The notes beneath the pieces are model-generated. The model searched no databases and was not told the DNA's origin. It saw nothing but the letters and a program-made list of their open reading frames with translations. A stretch of 64,000 nt of DNA from Carallia brachiata (lineage: Eukaryota; Streptophyta; Magnoliopsida; Malpighiales; Rhizophoraceae): the NCBI GenBank assembly GCA_021464245.1, contig JADCRB010000006.1, positions 1,133,621-1,197,620 on the forward strand, written 5' to 3'. How positions within the stretch are numbered: position 1 is the stretch's first letter; every line of letters starts with the position of its first letter. Positions 11,283-23,703 of this stretch are shown here, piece after piece. Both the position numbers and the translations under genes were made by a program.

Positions 11283-12368
11283 TAGACATGTCAAATGGGT
11301 TGTATGGCTTGTTGGCTAGTCAGACCCTAGCCCATTATGGATCGTGCCAGACACAATCCGCATTGTATAATATCAGGTTTGGGGTGGGCATGATTAATGT
11401 TAAGGCCTGGGATGTGATGGGTTAAGCACGGTTTGTGATGGGTTAGGGCATAGGCACGACCCAAGCTTAGACATAGTACGAGCCCAGGCACAACCCAAAC
11501 ACGGCCTATAATCGAGCCCAACACAACCCAACGACGAATCTTTTTAAAAATGAGTTTAAAGTCAATATGAGAAGAAATAAGCAACAAGACTTGAACCATT
11601 GTTCGAGGGGATAAAAGTGACAACTTTTTCTTCTAGGTTAAAAGTAATGATTTATACATTTTCTCTATTTGCAAGTTTTATTTAACAGAATAGAATATAT
11701 CGTTATTTCATAAGTTTATTTTCTTTATTTTTTCTTAAACATAAATTACAAAAGTTAGAAACAATTTTTATATGGTATATTTATTTAAATTTTAACAAAA
11801 AATTATATATGATATTTTTAATACTTATTCAAATAGTTTAAATTATTTGATTTATATTAAAATATTTTTTATTTTTATAAAAAAATTGAAATAAAATTAA
11901 ACATAAATTATTACTTGTATAATATGACCATAAATTATAAAATAATATTTTTACTTGTATTTAAAAAAAATTATTAATAACGGCCATAAAATAACTGTGA
12001 GTGGCTTAGACATGATTAAAAAAGAATTATTACTTGTATAATATAGTGTGACTCGATTTAAGCACAACTAACAGCCTAGACACGGTACAATTTAGACACG
12101 ATTTGAGGTTTAGGCATGAGATGCTAAGCGGTCCAAGTACGACATAGTGAATGGTTCAAGCACGACATGATAAGTAGTCTAGGGACGATACGACACGAGC
12201 TCATAGCGTTTGAACTTATAGTCTGTGCTAAGCTAATTGTTCAAATTTTAAAGTACGGCACGATACGACACGAAAAATAAATGAGTCGTGCCAAGGTACT
12301 ACACGAAATAAGTAGGTTTTAAAAAAATTTGGTCGTGCTTGGTATGACACGACCTATTTTACATGTTT
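11283..12368. mobile_element. Non-autonomous hAT-like element, copy 1
   Basis: Starts TAGACATGTCAAATGGG and ends ...ACCTATTTTACATGT. Both terminal thirds are packed with degenerate GGCACGACC/GGTCGTGCC-type words, and the middle is AT-rich. The same architecture, ends and middle recur at 29717-30756. TIR type and GC-rich subterminal words match non-autonomous hAT elements of plants. The right terminus is eroded, so no target duplication is claimed. The minus-strand open frame at 11327-11623 is an accident of this repeat. Confidence 0.65.
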
Positions 12369-13814
12369 TTTTACATATAATTTATATAGTAAAATTCCAA
12401 CTTAAAATGATTAGGCTTGTGTATTTTCAATTTTAAATTTTTTTGGAATAAATATAAACTATTAATCATATATTCTAGTGAAAAGCTTGCTTGGCTTCTA
12501 GTGTTGGGTCTAGTGTTCAAATCTTCTCTATTTGCAACATTTTCATTAATGAATAAGGGTCAAAATTTAGCACCACCTATATTGAGTCCGATTTGGGTCG
12601 GCTTGTAGCCGTATAACTATTTTACATATTCAATATCGTGTTTTTAGTACTATTAGTTAGAATAATTTTTATTAAAATCTATTAATCTTATGTTTAAGTT
12701 CCCATAAATTTATTCTTATCTCCTAATCATTTGTTGCTTTTCATTAAAAAAAAAATAGACGGTTTTTAATACCTGTCAAACTACAATACAAAAAAAAAAA
12801 AAAAAAAAAAGGAACAAAAAGAAGAAAACGGGTCACATAATGATAAAACCACTTCTAGAAAAAAGACAATATCACGACTCACGTGCAACAAAAAGTGGAG
12901 TAATAGATCAAACAAACAGCACATTGATGCCAGCGAAATCCCGATTTCAGTGGGCTGTTATAAGCAGACACGATGGAGTCGGGTGCGTCTTCCTCTGTTC
13001 GTACTGGCTGTTATTGTTACACATCGAATGGGAGCCACCACAACCAGTGACTAGTACTATGTATAATATTATAAAATGAAATCAAATCGGGGTCCACTAC
13101 CCACCTTTTGTGGATTTAAGGTCAAATACCATGGACCTTACCAAGTGCTAACCAGATACATTGCCGGGTATTTGGGTCCACCATGGAATTTTCTCACCAT
13201 TTGCATTTTCAAGGATTAGCTTCACATGTCTACTGTTGTGCATATGAACAATTGAAACTGATTTTTTCTTTTTTTCCTTTTCTAGCCTTTAGAGGAAATT
13301 TTAATGCTATCAAGTAGAGTGAGCAAGGAACTACGATTCGAATTCCATTGCACAAAATTTTAGGCCACTGATCATTTGGGAAGGGATACTGCCTTTGTAG
13401 CACCTCTCTTCTGTGAGAGCTCTTTCACATACTTGGCCAGTCACTCAAGTCTAGCAAAGCAGTTGAACTTAGTCAAATTGAAGAGTTGGCTTAGTGGTTG
13501 ATAAGGAATAAATTGGACTAGATGAGCTTTATAATCTAGCCTACTTTATGTTTACTATTTTAAAAATCTCTTTTGGTTCAAACTTTTGCACCTCCATGCA
13601 ATGACACTACATGAGTACTTTTTTAGACTCAATAGATAGGAAGATGTTTACTATCTTATTAATAGCTCTCTTTTGGATCATGTGCATAAGACTCGTAAGA
13701 TTTACATGCAACACTCTTTTTTTTCTCTCTGCATTCTCAATCTTGATTTAAGTATCTGAATACTAATGTCAGGTTCAAACTTTGGTCCTTTGTTAATTTA
13801 TGAGTCTAACTATT
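12369..13814. other. Gene-empty stretch
   Basis: Poly-A tract at about 12790-12810. Text at about 12485-12530 (GGGTCTAGTGTTCAAATC) resembles a tRNA B box and may be a SINE scrap. Nothing else recognised. Confidence 0.4.
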
Positions 13815-14185
13815 TGTCCACGATGAGTTAATTGTTTTGGCCCGACCTAATAAATAATATAAATAAATGGGCCAATTAATGTACATCAGTAAAATATGAA
13901 AAGGAAGTTAAAAAGGCCCTAAATCACTCATATAAATTGGGCTCTCCCCTCACCAACACGAAAGAACGTTAAAGAAGAGTCTTATGATTGTCTTCATTAT
14001 AAAGTATTTGTGATATAAAAATAAGAGTAATTTTTAATAATGATTTCATTCTGATCATATGAGAGGTTAATGATTTAATTTTATTATTTTGTTAGAAGAT
14101 ACTTCAACTGAGGTATTTATATTTTACAGTAATTTATTTTATTATAATTTCATGTCTCAAATTTTTAATATTAGTATTAGAGCAT
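13815..14185 (+). repeat. Possible LTR/TRIM remnant with degenerate primer-binding site
   Basis: A TATA-like CATATAAATTGGGC at about 13929-13942 is followed some 230 bases later by TATTAGTATTAGAGC (about 14168-14182). This resembles the TTGGTATCAGAGC site complementary to initiator Met-tRNA that follows plant LTRs. No second LTR copy was found, so this is only a candidate. Confidence 0.3.
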
Positions 14186-15187
14186 GTGTGAATTGTTTCT
14201 TAGCCCGTTTACATGTTTTCTTGTTGTTAATATGCAAGATCACTGTTCTGTTTTTTCAAAAAAACCCGTAGGGAGACCCTTTTAATGGCAACTCCGTGTA
14301 CGAGGAAATCAAGGACTGAAATTTTACATGAATGTAGTTCATGTGCAGTGGAATAAATGTGCAAAGTATGGAGGTCTGATTCTCTCTAGGTTGAGAGAAT
14401 TTAAAGTTTGAATTTTTTGGGCTAGAAAATTTGAACCTGAATTATTCTTGGCGCGTTGAGTTTTGGGGAAAGAAAATTATATGGGCTTGTAGTGCCTGGT
14501 ACAGGCTTTCCAATGCCATATCATGTGTCGTATTTCGGTCTCTGTAGAGTGAGAATCGAATTTCAAAAGTTTTTACTAGTAAATTGAGAATCTGCAAAGG
14601 TGAATAGCGACGGGCTGAGCAAGAAGACGCGTGAGAACCACGCTCATTGACTGGAGCATAAGAGGTCATAACTGCTGGGAGTAGTTTCTAAAAGGAAGCC
14701 AGTGGGAATCATGGCCACCGGTTCCCAGGTCCAATTATTGATAGTACTCCAATAGCCTAATGACACATGGCGGTGCACTTAAAGAAATTAGAATAAATCC
14801 CCTGCAGTAGTTTTGCCTCGTGGAAAAATATATATTAAAAAAAAAAACTGACTAGTCATGGCATTAACTGTTGGCAGCAGTTGTTAAGTCATAGAGTATA
14901 TGTTTTATGGGAATAATCCAATGGCTTGATATCACGTAGATTAGAAAAAAACGCAAATTGTTGACAGTATCTAAAATTGCTTTGATGTCCTCAACAACAT
15001 GGTCTCTTACGTTTTTTTTTTGTAGACCAATATAACCGGACTTAATGCCACTATGGGCGAAAGGCCATACATGTAATATGTATGCATAGTATTGCCTAAA
15101 GTGGCAATTTGGTATTTTATCCCAAAAACAATTATGATCCTCAACAAAAATGGTCATGTTAGTTGACCAATGCGATAGCCTACTGGT
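14186..15187. other. Gene-empty stretch
   Basis: Mixed composition, somewhat GC-richer at 14400-14720. The minus frames there (14442-14669, 14864-15157) match no family I know. If the LTR remnant on the left is real, this could be its decayed interior. Confidence 0.35.
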
Positions 15188-18100
15188 TTAATGGCTGATG
15201 GTGTTAGACTGCAAATCTCTTGGAGTGAAGCATTGGTTAAAAAAAAAAAAAAAAAAAAGACAAATGGCAGTATATCTCGAAACTTGTATAAGGATAGAAG
15301 CAATAATTACCCATAATAAAATTGTCACATGTCTAAGCAATGGTATCAAGTACCGAGACTTACTTGAAATTTTGTTTTGTAGGTGCCCTGATCTATATGC
15401 GTGTATAAAATTTGAACAAGTAAAGCGCATTGCGTGGAGCATCTAAGATTAGCAGAGTTAATGCAATGGATACCTATGACACAGATGCAAAACGAATCTT
15501 GGACTCATTGTATGTCCTCTTGTCACCTAAGTCATGAGTATTTTGGATGCACAAACAGGTGCTACCGAGGGCTACACATTAATCGATGTGGATTTATGTC
15601 ATAAAATTCACAGAATACAATACATGACTTACAATATCATGATTCTCATGCTCAAAATTTTCAAACTCTATCTCGAAATGTTATAAAATTAGGTAAATGA
15701 GATAATTTTGTTGTGACCAAGAATCATAACATGCCCAAAAAAAAAAGAAGGAAGGCATATCAAGAATTTGTGAGACCAAAATTTGTGATGAATTGTTTTG
15801 TGACATGTCATGAATATGTATATGAAGTTTACATGATTTCATGATGTCATCATTAATATGCCTTATATAAATGCTCGTGGCTACATGACTAAATTTGATT
15901 ATGAGATATTAACAGCATGCTGACATAAATTTATAAAAAATTTATTTGCATGCTTTATTTAATATGCCTTTGTAAATGACTCAAGTATGATTCAACTTAT
16001 TACTTGTGAGTAATAGCAAGTTAAAAAGAAAAAATAATTTTGTGCTTAGAGTCGTTAGCAAAATTATGTGAGTTAATTTTTTTGCTATGATTTTATTGGC
16101 ATATGAAATTTGTATGTCATGTAACAAGCATGTTAAAAATGCAATTATGAATCTTAATCTTAGTAGGAGATCTAAATTCTAGTGGGAGTTCATAGATTGG
16201 AAGAATTGAAGAAAATTTTCATCTATTGAACTAAAATTTTGCGAGAACTAACTAGAAGAATGATAATTAGATATTGGAATATGGGAGATGATTGTAAGAA
16301 AGCAAACTTTTGATCTCGTATCCTTTGTTAGATTACCATTAGTTTTGGTTGAATTTGTTTTAAAATTTATGTACATGTGTGGTTTTGTTAGCATCATTAT
16401 GCGCTAGTATCTCTCAATTCAGTTCATGAATCATGGCGACTGGTGTTGCTATGTAAGAATTGGACATAAATGAAGGAAATTAAGAAATTTCACTTTGAAA
16501 AAATCTAGTTTAATTTTAAGAGAAGAATGTACTGAAAAACTTTAGACCGCGTCATTTTTTTAAATTTGAAAGTGGAAATATAACTCACCATGTGGTTATC
16601 GAGAGATATAGTTAGGTAAATATTTCTCAAAAAACGATGCTAAAAAATATGAGAGTCGATCTTTTTAAAGGATTTGAGAAATATTTTACTTGTCAAATAA
16701 TATAGTTTGCTCTAAAAATGGAATTTGGAGGTATATTCACGATTGAGTAAACGGTGACTCAATGTGAGTATTAAATTTTCATTAAACGCTTATGTGATAG
16801 CATTAATAAAGGTGTGAAGTCAAAGTTGATTGTATCAAATTGAATCTCTATTCAATTAGTTTATACGAGTTGCAATTCAATCATTTTTTCAAAAGGTGGG
16901 AGCATATATCAACCATGACACACGAAGGTGTTGTTTGGTAATTGATGACATTGATGTCATATGTACTTGAAGAAGAGCATTTGGAAGCTGCTAAATCTTC
17001 TTATATGTGACTCAATGTTTGAATTAAAAGTTTCACACTTCTATATGACTCAAGTGGTGAGCCACTAGTAAAAGTAGTTTGGAAAAAAGTTAAAGGGCAA
17101 AACTGTAGACATGAGATGCGATCGTGTTAGTAAATTGAAGGAAAAGACCAACAAATATGGTTATGGCCAAAAGGTCAAATGCTCATGAATGTATAAAGTG
17201 CAGTGAGCTAACAAAAAAATTGACCTATAGCCTACCTTTTTTGTTTATGCTTAAGTTGCTTGATTAGTATTACTCATTGAACTTATCCTAAGTGATAGTA
17301 GAGTTTGAGTAATGAACTGTAAGGTACGAGAACTTAGAGTATGAATGAAGCATTGATGAATACTATTAAGGTGTAATGGATATGTAAAGAATCGATTGAA
17401 TACCAAAGAGTATTACCAGTTGCAAATGAGGTTGCATAGTGATCTAATCTAATTCTTACACGACATACCTCGTATACCTTAAATGAGGGAAAATTTGGTC
17501 TTTCGCAGTCCTTCTAGTTTTTGGACAGTGGTATAAATGTTTGATGTGACACTATTTACTAAAGTTTCTGCACAAGAGATTAGGTCATGCTAAGCAACAA
17601 AAGATTGAAAGTTGAGTTAAGAAAAGTCTAGTAGACTTACTCACTTATGTTGCTAAACCCATAAATCAGTATGACTTGATTGGAAAACAAAATAGATATA
17701 TTTGAAAGGCACTTAAAGTTGTATCTCTATCGCTATCAATCTATTGAGATATCTATGAATCGATGATTACAAGGCAAGGTTTTGAACTCGTATTTTCATT
17801 ATAATTATAGATGGCTTAAGCGTTTGGTCATATATTTGATCTCTCATAGGTTTGAGCATAAGAGTGATTTAAACAATGTGTTTGAGAATCAAATTAAAAA
17901 AAAAAATCAAAATGATAGAGATTGACCGAAATTGTAAGCATCTATTTGAACATTACAATAGGGCTCTATAATGAAAATAGGAAAATGAGGTAACTAGCTA
18001 TTCAGGGCACATTACATTAAAGTGTTGTTGCAGTGGGAGGAATAGCAAGTTGTAAAAGCATGTAAGGTTAATGGTGAAGCGAGAAAGAAACTTGTTACTA

Positions 18101-19060
18101 TCATAATTACAAGATGCATAAGAGAGTAAATCTTATATGCTTAACTTTGTAATTTAAATTCACTCATTCCTGACCTAAAAGGTTATTGCTATTGCTCATA
18201 ACATTTCACCAAAGAGTGAAATTGATTTTTAAAAGATATGAGAGATGTATCTTTAAGGAACTAATGAATATTGATGTGGGGTATTATATTCATTAATCAG
18301 CAAGCATGTGTGGATGTGAGTAAATTAGAATCATGAGATATCACGTTTTGAAGAGAATAAGCTTTAAGTAGGGATTTAGTTGAATAACTCTTCTAATTTT
18401 TGGTGAATTAGAAGATTATGAATTAAGTGAAGTATTCAATTGCTAAGTTGAGATATGTGATGACGTGTTTTATCCCACTTAAGTTAGTGGGAAAAATAGT
18501 TTATAGAAGTTCCACTACATTGAAATAGCTGTAATATTCCCACTCAAAAAATTTAAGAAAAGAATGTTAAGTTAGCTACTAATCTAGACAATTGAGAGTT
18601 TAAAGTAATATTGTGATGCTCTCTCGTACTCTACTTAATTTGACTGGAAAATAGCAGTCGAATAAGAAGTCAAAAATATCTAATTGCGCCTAGGAAATGT
18701 TGTATTTGCATTTATTCATAAAACAATAAAGAATGAGCGAATTCTTAGATATATGCTAAGTAAATGGATACAAAGACATAAGACTCATTGGTGGCTATGA
18801 GGATATGCCTAGTAAATGGGCATGTTATTTTTGTAAAGCTTTAGGTTTATGTTTAATCTACCTAAAAACTCACCTCAGTTGCACTTTTAGATTTAGAATT
18901 ACATAAACATACTAGAAAGTTGATTTCCTATTTAGAGAACAGACTAGAACATAAATGCGTAGAATGCATATTAATGTTTATTGTAATAGGTCAAGAGTGC
19001 AAAAGTTGCAAACTCTGTTTGACCTAGAATAATGAAGGTGGATTGTGGTATTGAAATTGT
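15188..19060. other. Unclassified 3.8 kb block without genes
   Basis: No frame longer than about 85 codons and no recognisable protein, yet the texture differs from its surroundings: few long poly-A/T runs and more balanced composition. A TGGTATCAAGTACC word at about 15343-15356 could be a primer-binding site. Four TGACTCA motifs cluster at 15977, 16755, 17008 and 17046. A hairpin-forming palindrome begins AGGTCAAGAGTGCAA and ends AACTCTGTTTGACCT at about 18988-19026. A decayed, non-coding LTR element (LARD-like) is my best guess; terminal repeats were not found. Confidence 0.35.
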
Positions 19061-20330
19061 AATGGGTAGGTTTTTTCTAAAATTAAGATTTAAACATATT
19101 TAATATAATTTTAAATATACTTAATATTACTCTAAATTTTAATTTTAAAAATATTTTTTTTCAAAAACAAATCTGGTGCTTTCTAGTCATTATATGACTA
19201 TTTTTCTATGACCATGTATTTTTATTGTTGTATATAATAATTGAAAGGCACATTCTGAGACCATAATTAATTGTGTCACTAGACTGAAAGAAGATGATAT
19301 ATGACGTATATAAATTAAAACATGCTCATTAAAAGGGAGGATAAGGAGGGTGTGGCAAAGTGCTCTTAGGCAAGCGAAGCAAGCAACCTAATTCTTTATC
19401 ATTAAATGGTTATGACCAATTCCATGGACAACCGTTTTTTTTTTATTAAAGAATTTATTAAACTATAAACTATATTATGAAAGTAATTCTTTCTTAATAT
19501 AAATTACATATTTTTTTGTAAAATAAAATTTAAAATTTTAACTATCAAAGTATCCCCAAAAGACAATCCATAAAGAACTTTGTTTTTTAAGATGATGGCA
19601 CTAATTTCATTTCTATTCGGCCTTCGCAGAATCTAAACCAATTTTTAGCCTTCCTAACACCACTTATGTCTTACACTGACAATTAAATAAGCATAATGCT
19701 GGTGAGGCTCATTTATTTGTTTTTCTTAATCAGTTGTCTCCAATTAATATCAATTTTAGTTTAATTTACCTAAACCTCCAATTTTGGGAAAAAAAAAAAG
19801 AAAAAAAAAAGCTTTATCACCATACTCTTTCTTTTACGCATACATTTTCCAAGTATAGTGGAGAATAACTAATAGTTTAGACTCATTATATATATATATA
19901 GTGTGAATGCAGAGTCTGCGTAAAGAATAGACATTGTAGCTGTAATCTTGGTGCCTTTCTTCGTGGCCTTGGAGAAAGGCACCACCAATAACACCTGTGG
20001 GTGGCATACTGGGGTGCTTTCTAATAAATAGTGACTATCGTTTTGTATTGAGTTGTCTCTGTAGTTAGATGTCTCAAGGTTGATTATTAATTGGGACTAA
20101 TTTACTAAAAAAAATCTCTAGAAATTGATTCCAAAGTAAAATATTCAAAGCGTTGACTAAATCATTTCTAGATCAAAAATGGTGGGGGTGGGGAGGGGTC
20201 TATAGTTGCTAATTAAAGGGATCACAAAACTTGACGTGGACGAGACTTAGATTAAGAGCAAAAGACTTGGTCATCCAGTGTTTATCCCCTCACTCATTAG
20301 GCTTGCAGTTCCACTCTTCAAAGTAATAAT
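19061..20330. other. Gene-empty stretch with one strong hairpin
   Basis: AT-rich. Perfect 12-bp stem at 19949-19960 and 19973-19984 (TGGTGCCTTTCT / AGAAAGGCACCA) around a 12-base loop. No gene recognised. Confidence 0.45.
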
Positions 20331-21016
20331 CAATGTTGTAAGAACTGGACCGGACATTGAACTGAAAAGTTTAGTGGTTCAAAGTCCAACCGGTTCAACC
20401 GGTTTAATCAAAAATTGAACCGGTAAAACTGGTATTTAATATTAAATATATAAAAAAATATTTATATATATTATACATCAAAATTTATATGTAAAATGTA
20501 ATATTATAATACATATGTATGTATTAGAATACTTACATTTATAAATTTAAAATATATGATTTAGAATTTATTATAAGATAGAATTAACAATTTAAAAAAA
20601 TTAATAAGTATCTTAACAAAAAAAAAAGAAAATAGTAAGTGTTAATTTATAAGATACATAAGATAGTATGTGTATTATATGAGACATTTGAGAAAATAAT
20701 AAGTAAAAAAAAAAAAAAGATCACAACAAGTTATAAGTTGGTCTAGTGGTATGAGATTTACCTTTCATGTTGGAGATCAGGGGTTCAAAAACTAAATTTT
20801 ACAAAGTTGTGTGAAATTTTTTCTTAATTATTGAAAGTGACCAACCCGGTCAACCCGGGACCGGTTCACCGGTCCGACCGGTTGAACTGGTCAGTTGACC
20901 GAGTTTTGACCTGTCCGATCCGCAGCAAATTTAAGCTACAACCCGGACTGGACTTCTGACCGGTCACCGGTCCGAACAGTTGAACCGGCCGATCCGGTCC
21001 GAGTTTGACAATAATG
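20331..21016. mobile_element. hAT-type 'CCGGTT' MITE, copy 1, with SINE-like insert
   Basis: Left end CAATGTTGTAAGAACTGGAC and right end, inverted, CATTATTGTCAAACTCGGAC match, and both terminal regions are rich in ACCGGTT/AACCGGT words. Two other copies lie at 26996-27457 and 49317-49769. This copy is about 220 bp longer because it holds a poly-A stretch and a tRNA-like sequence at 20733-20815. No clear target duplication here. Confidence 0.65.
20733..20815 (+). repeat. tRNA-derived SINE fragment (Pol III promoter)
   Basis: Box A-like TGGTCTAGTGG at 20739-20749 and box B-like GGTTCAAAA at 20782-20790 are spaced as in tRNA-derived SINEs. It sits inside the MITE at 20331-21016, next to an A-rich tract. 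No tRNA cloverleaf can be drawn, so this is not a functional tRNA gene. Confidence 0.5.
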
Positions 21017-21075
21017 GCAATGACGTTTATGGGCCCACCAGAACTGATGTAGAGAGTGCCCAAGGGAAGAATTCT

Positions 21076-21090
21076 CCCCCCCCCCCCCCC
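21076..21090. repeat. Poly-C tract
   Basis: Fifteen C in a row, with a second C-rich stretch near 21170-21182. Confidence 0.95.
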
Positions 21091-21679
21091 ACTCTGTACC
21101 TTTGGTTTATATGGTTTTACACAGCATCACCTTAAGTCATCTTTTTGTCCAGTGGAAGGAGTGTTTCCTCCCCCCGCCCCCCGATACATGTTGCCAGCCC
21201 TAAGTTCAAAACGTCGCTCTTGTTTCTTTGAAAAATAAATATTTTTTTTTTCTTTTTCTTCTCTTTAGTAAAACTTTGTTTCCTTTTTTATTTTTTTATA
21301 ACTGCTGTTTATATAAAAAAAATTATTTCTCACAAAATTAACTTTAATTTTATCAATTACAATAGTTACACAAAAAAATTTACAATAAATTTCCTAAATA
21401 ATTTATTATACAATTACATGAGAGATAAATAATTAAATAATTAAATTATTATTTATGTAAAAAAATATATATAAAATGTAAAGATAATTTTGAAATATTA
21501 AAATTCACAAAATATAATTATAAAATTTATTATTTAAAATAATTATTATAAATTTTTATTTTTAATCACATATATTAATTTTATTATTATAATTATATAA
21601 TAAGTTTGTCTCTTTAAATTTTTTTCTTGAATCTATTCTTGGGGCCCACCAAGCTAAACAACAAAGCTTGGTGGCTTTA

Positions 21680-22209
21680 GTTTAGATCCCAACGCGTCAG
21701 CCGATCACCTCCCGCAATTTGACGTGGTATTTTAGTGTGGGGCCCACAGTCAACCGAAGCCCTCCCTTTTGTTTTAAAAAAAATAATAATTTATTAATAA
21801 TCTACAACTAAATTAATAAAATATAAAAGAGTAAAATTAAGATTTAAAATTAAATTAATATTAGTTTAAATCATTTTTTTTCACTTACTAACAAAATGTT
21901 AATAAATAGATAAAAAGTAACATAATAAAATTAAAACTTAAAATAGATAGATATTATTTTAAAATTTAAATTATAAATCTCATATAATATTTGTCTGAAA
22001 AAAAAATTTCAAATAAAATTTTTTATATAAAATATTAAAGTAGTTCTATTTTATTAATAAATAATTATATTTTAGTACTTCTTTTTTAATTTTATTTATT
22101 AATTATTAAAAAATTTTGTATGTGGGCCCCATCCTACCCCTTTTCCCTGGCCATTAAGCTACCACGTCAAATCGGTTGAAAAATTCGGCTGCCGCGTTGG
22201 GGTCCAAAC
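21680..22209. mobile_element. Inverted-repeat element with about 75-bp arms
   Basis: Left arm reads TTAGATCCCAACGCGTCAGC ... TTTGACGTGGTA ... TGGGGCCCACA. The right arm, reverse-complemented, reads TTGGACCCCAACGCGGCAGC ... TTTGACGTGGTA ... TGGGGCCCACA. The centre is extremely AT-rich. No target duplication or protein found, so the superfamily is unknown. Confidence 0.6.
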
Positions 22210-23457
22210 CTTTTCTCAAGCCGGACATAGGAGAAAATGGAACTACATAATTAGCCTTTTACCCCCTTGGGTTAGTTAAGGTCAAATTTCTTGCGTTGTT
22301 TCTGGAATTCCCTTTGTTTTTTTTCTTAATCAACGAGTGAAATCCGCCAAAAACAAGAACGGAATGAGTTGTAGATCGATCAACAAGTGCCATCGTGTTC
22401 GACATTGTCACATCACAAATTTCAGAGATATAGTCGCCAAAAAGAAGAAGAATTGTAGAAATATTTATTATATAATAAGTAATATAAATATAGATTTGTA
22501 ACATTAATTCTCAAAAATAGATGGATTTTTTGTTGAATTAAATTACAATCTATTATAATAGATACAGAGACAGATTCAAAAATATTTTTCATTAGGGGCA
22601 AAGTCTGCATATATATAAGAAATTCAATAGTCATTGTGTTAGCTTGTAGGAAAAAAAAATATCAATAGAGACAAATAATTTTTTTTTGACGTAGAGACAA
22701 ATAATATTTTTATTAAGGCAATAAGATAAAAATAATATTTTAATAAAAATAAAAATATAAAATTCAATTATATTACGTTTTTTTTTTCTTTTGGTGGAGG
22801 CAGTTGCCCCTTGACCATTAAGCTACCCTTCCCCCGGGTATAATCATTTGCAAAATTAATTTGGATTCTCTTTTGTGTTTATCTTGCCAGCAAGTTGTCA
22901 TAAACTGTCCCATCTCAGATCATCACCCACACAAATAAAGTAAACACAACCTTTTAGATCGCTAAATCGATTTAGTGGAGAGAGACAAGTTGAAACCAAA
23001 ACTTCTATGCTAGACCTAGTTCATGTGCCATCATACCGGAAAAAATTTATCAATTGTTATTAAATTATAAGTTTTATCTTATCGAAAAAGATCTATGTCA
23101 ATTTTTGTTAAACTATGCGTTTTATCTTTGTACATTCAAATAGATGCTTTTTTTTTGTATTTTTAAATATTTCATATTTGTACTAAATTTTCTTTAAAGT
23201 TTTTTTTGATTAAAAAATAGTGATCAAAATAAATAACTATTTTAGAATAGGGGTTAGGATTTCCTTTCTAATAAAGATTTTTGTTAAATTTCAAACACTT
23301 GCACGTTGGCTGAAACTTTTCAACCAAGTATAATGAATCTCTAATTTTATATTTCCAAATTATACTTTTGTGCACGGCCTATTAAAATCCTAACTTACTA
23401 GCAATGAGAATGATTTATAATCCCAAAAAATCAAATAAATTAAATTCTCTTAGTTTG
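22210..23457. other. Gene-empty AT-rich stretch
   Basis: No coding or repeat structure recognised beyond poly-T/poly-A tracts. Confidence 0.45.
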
Positions 23458-23473
23458 TTATTAATATTTAATT

Positions 23474-23687
23474 TTTTTTTATTTGAGATCGTTCAGTATC
23501 CACTCAATAGGCTGATTAATTTGAACCGACCCGGGCAGGACCTCAAAATGTGGCAAATGTCTCACAGCAAGTATTTAACGCGACTGTATTTCTATAACTC
23601 GAACTCGAGACCTCTGATTAAGCGGTGATAGACTCCTATCATCCGCACCAGCGCTTGCTGGTATATCTTTTTTTTTTTTTATCCGAG
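23474..23687 (-). mobile_element. tRNA-derived SINE (214 bp) with target-site duplication
   Basis: On the minus strand: an A-rich leader, a tRNA-like head with box B-like GAGGTCTCGAGTTCGAG (plus 23598-23610), a body containing CCTGCCCGGGTCGGTTCAA, and a 3' A-rich tail at 23474-23481. It is flanked by 16-bp direct repeats with one mismatch: TTATTAATATTTAATT (23458-23473) and TTATTAATATCTAATT (23688-23703). Long duplications and a 3' A tail are hallmarks of LINE-mediated retrotransposition. The few duplication mismatches suggest a fairly recent insertion. Confidence 0.82.
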
Positions 23688-23703
23688 TTATTAATATCTA
23701 ATT

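Noticed and set aside
11327..11623. 98-codon minus frame
   Set aside because: Falls in the repetitive end of a hAT-like element and matches no protein family I know.
20739..20790. A tRNA gene
   Set aside because: Boxes A and B are present but no acceptor stem or cloverleaf can be formed; better explained as a SINE head.
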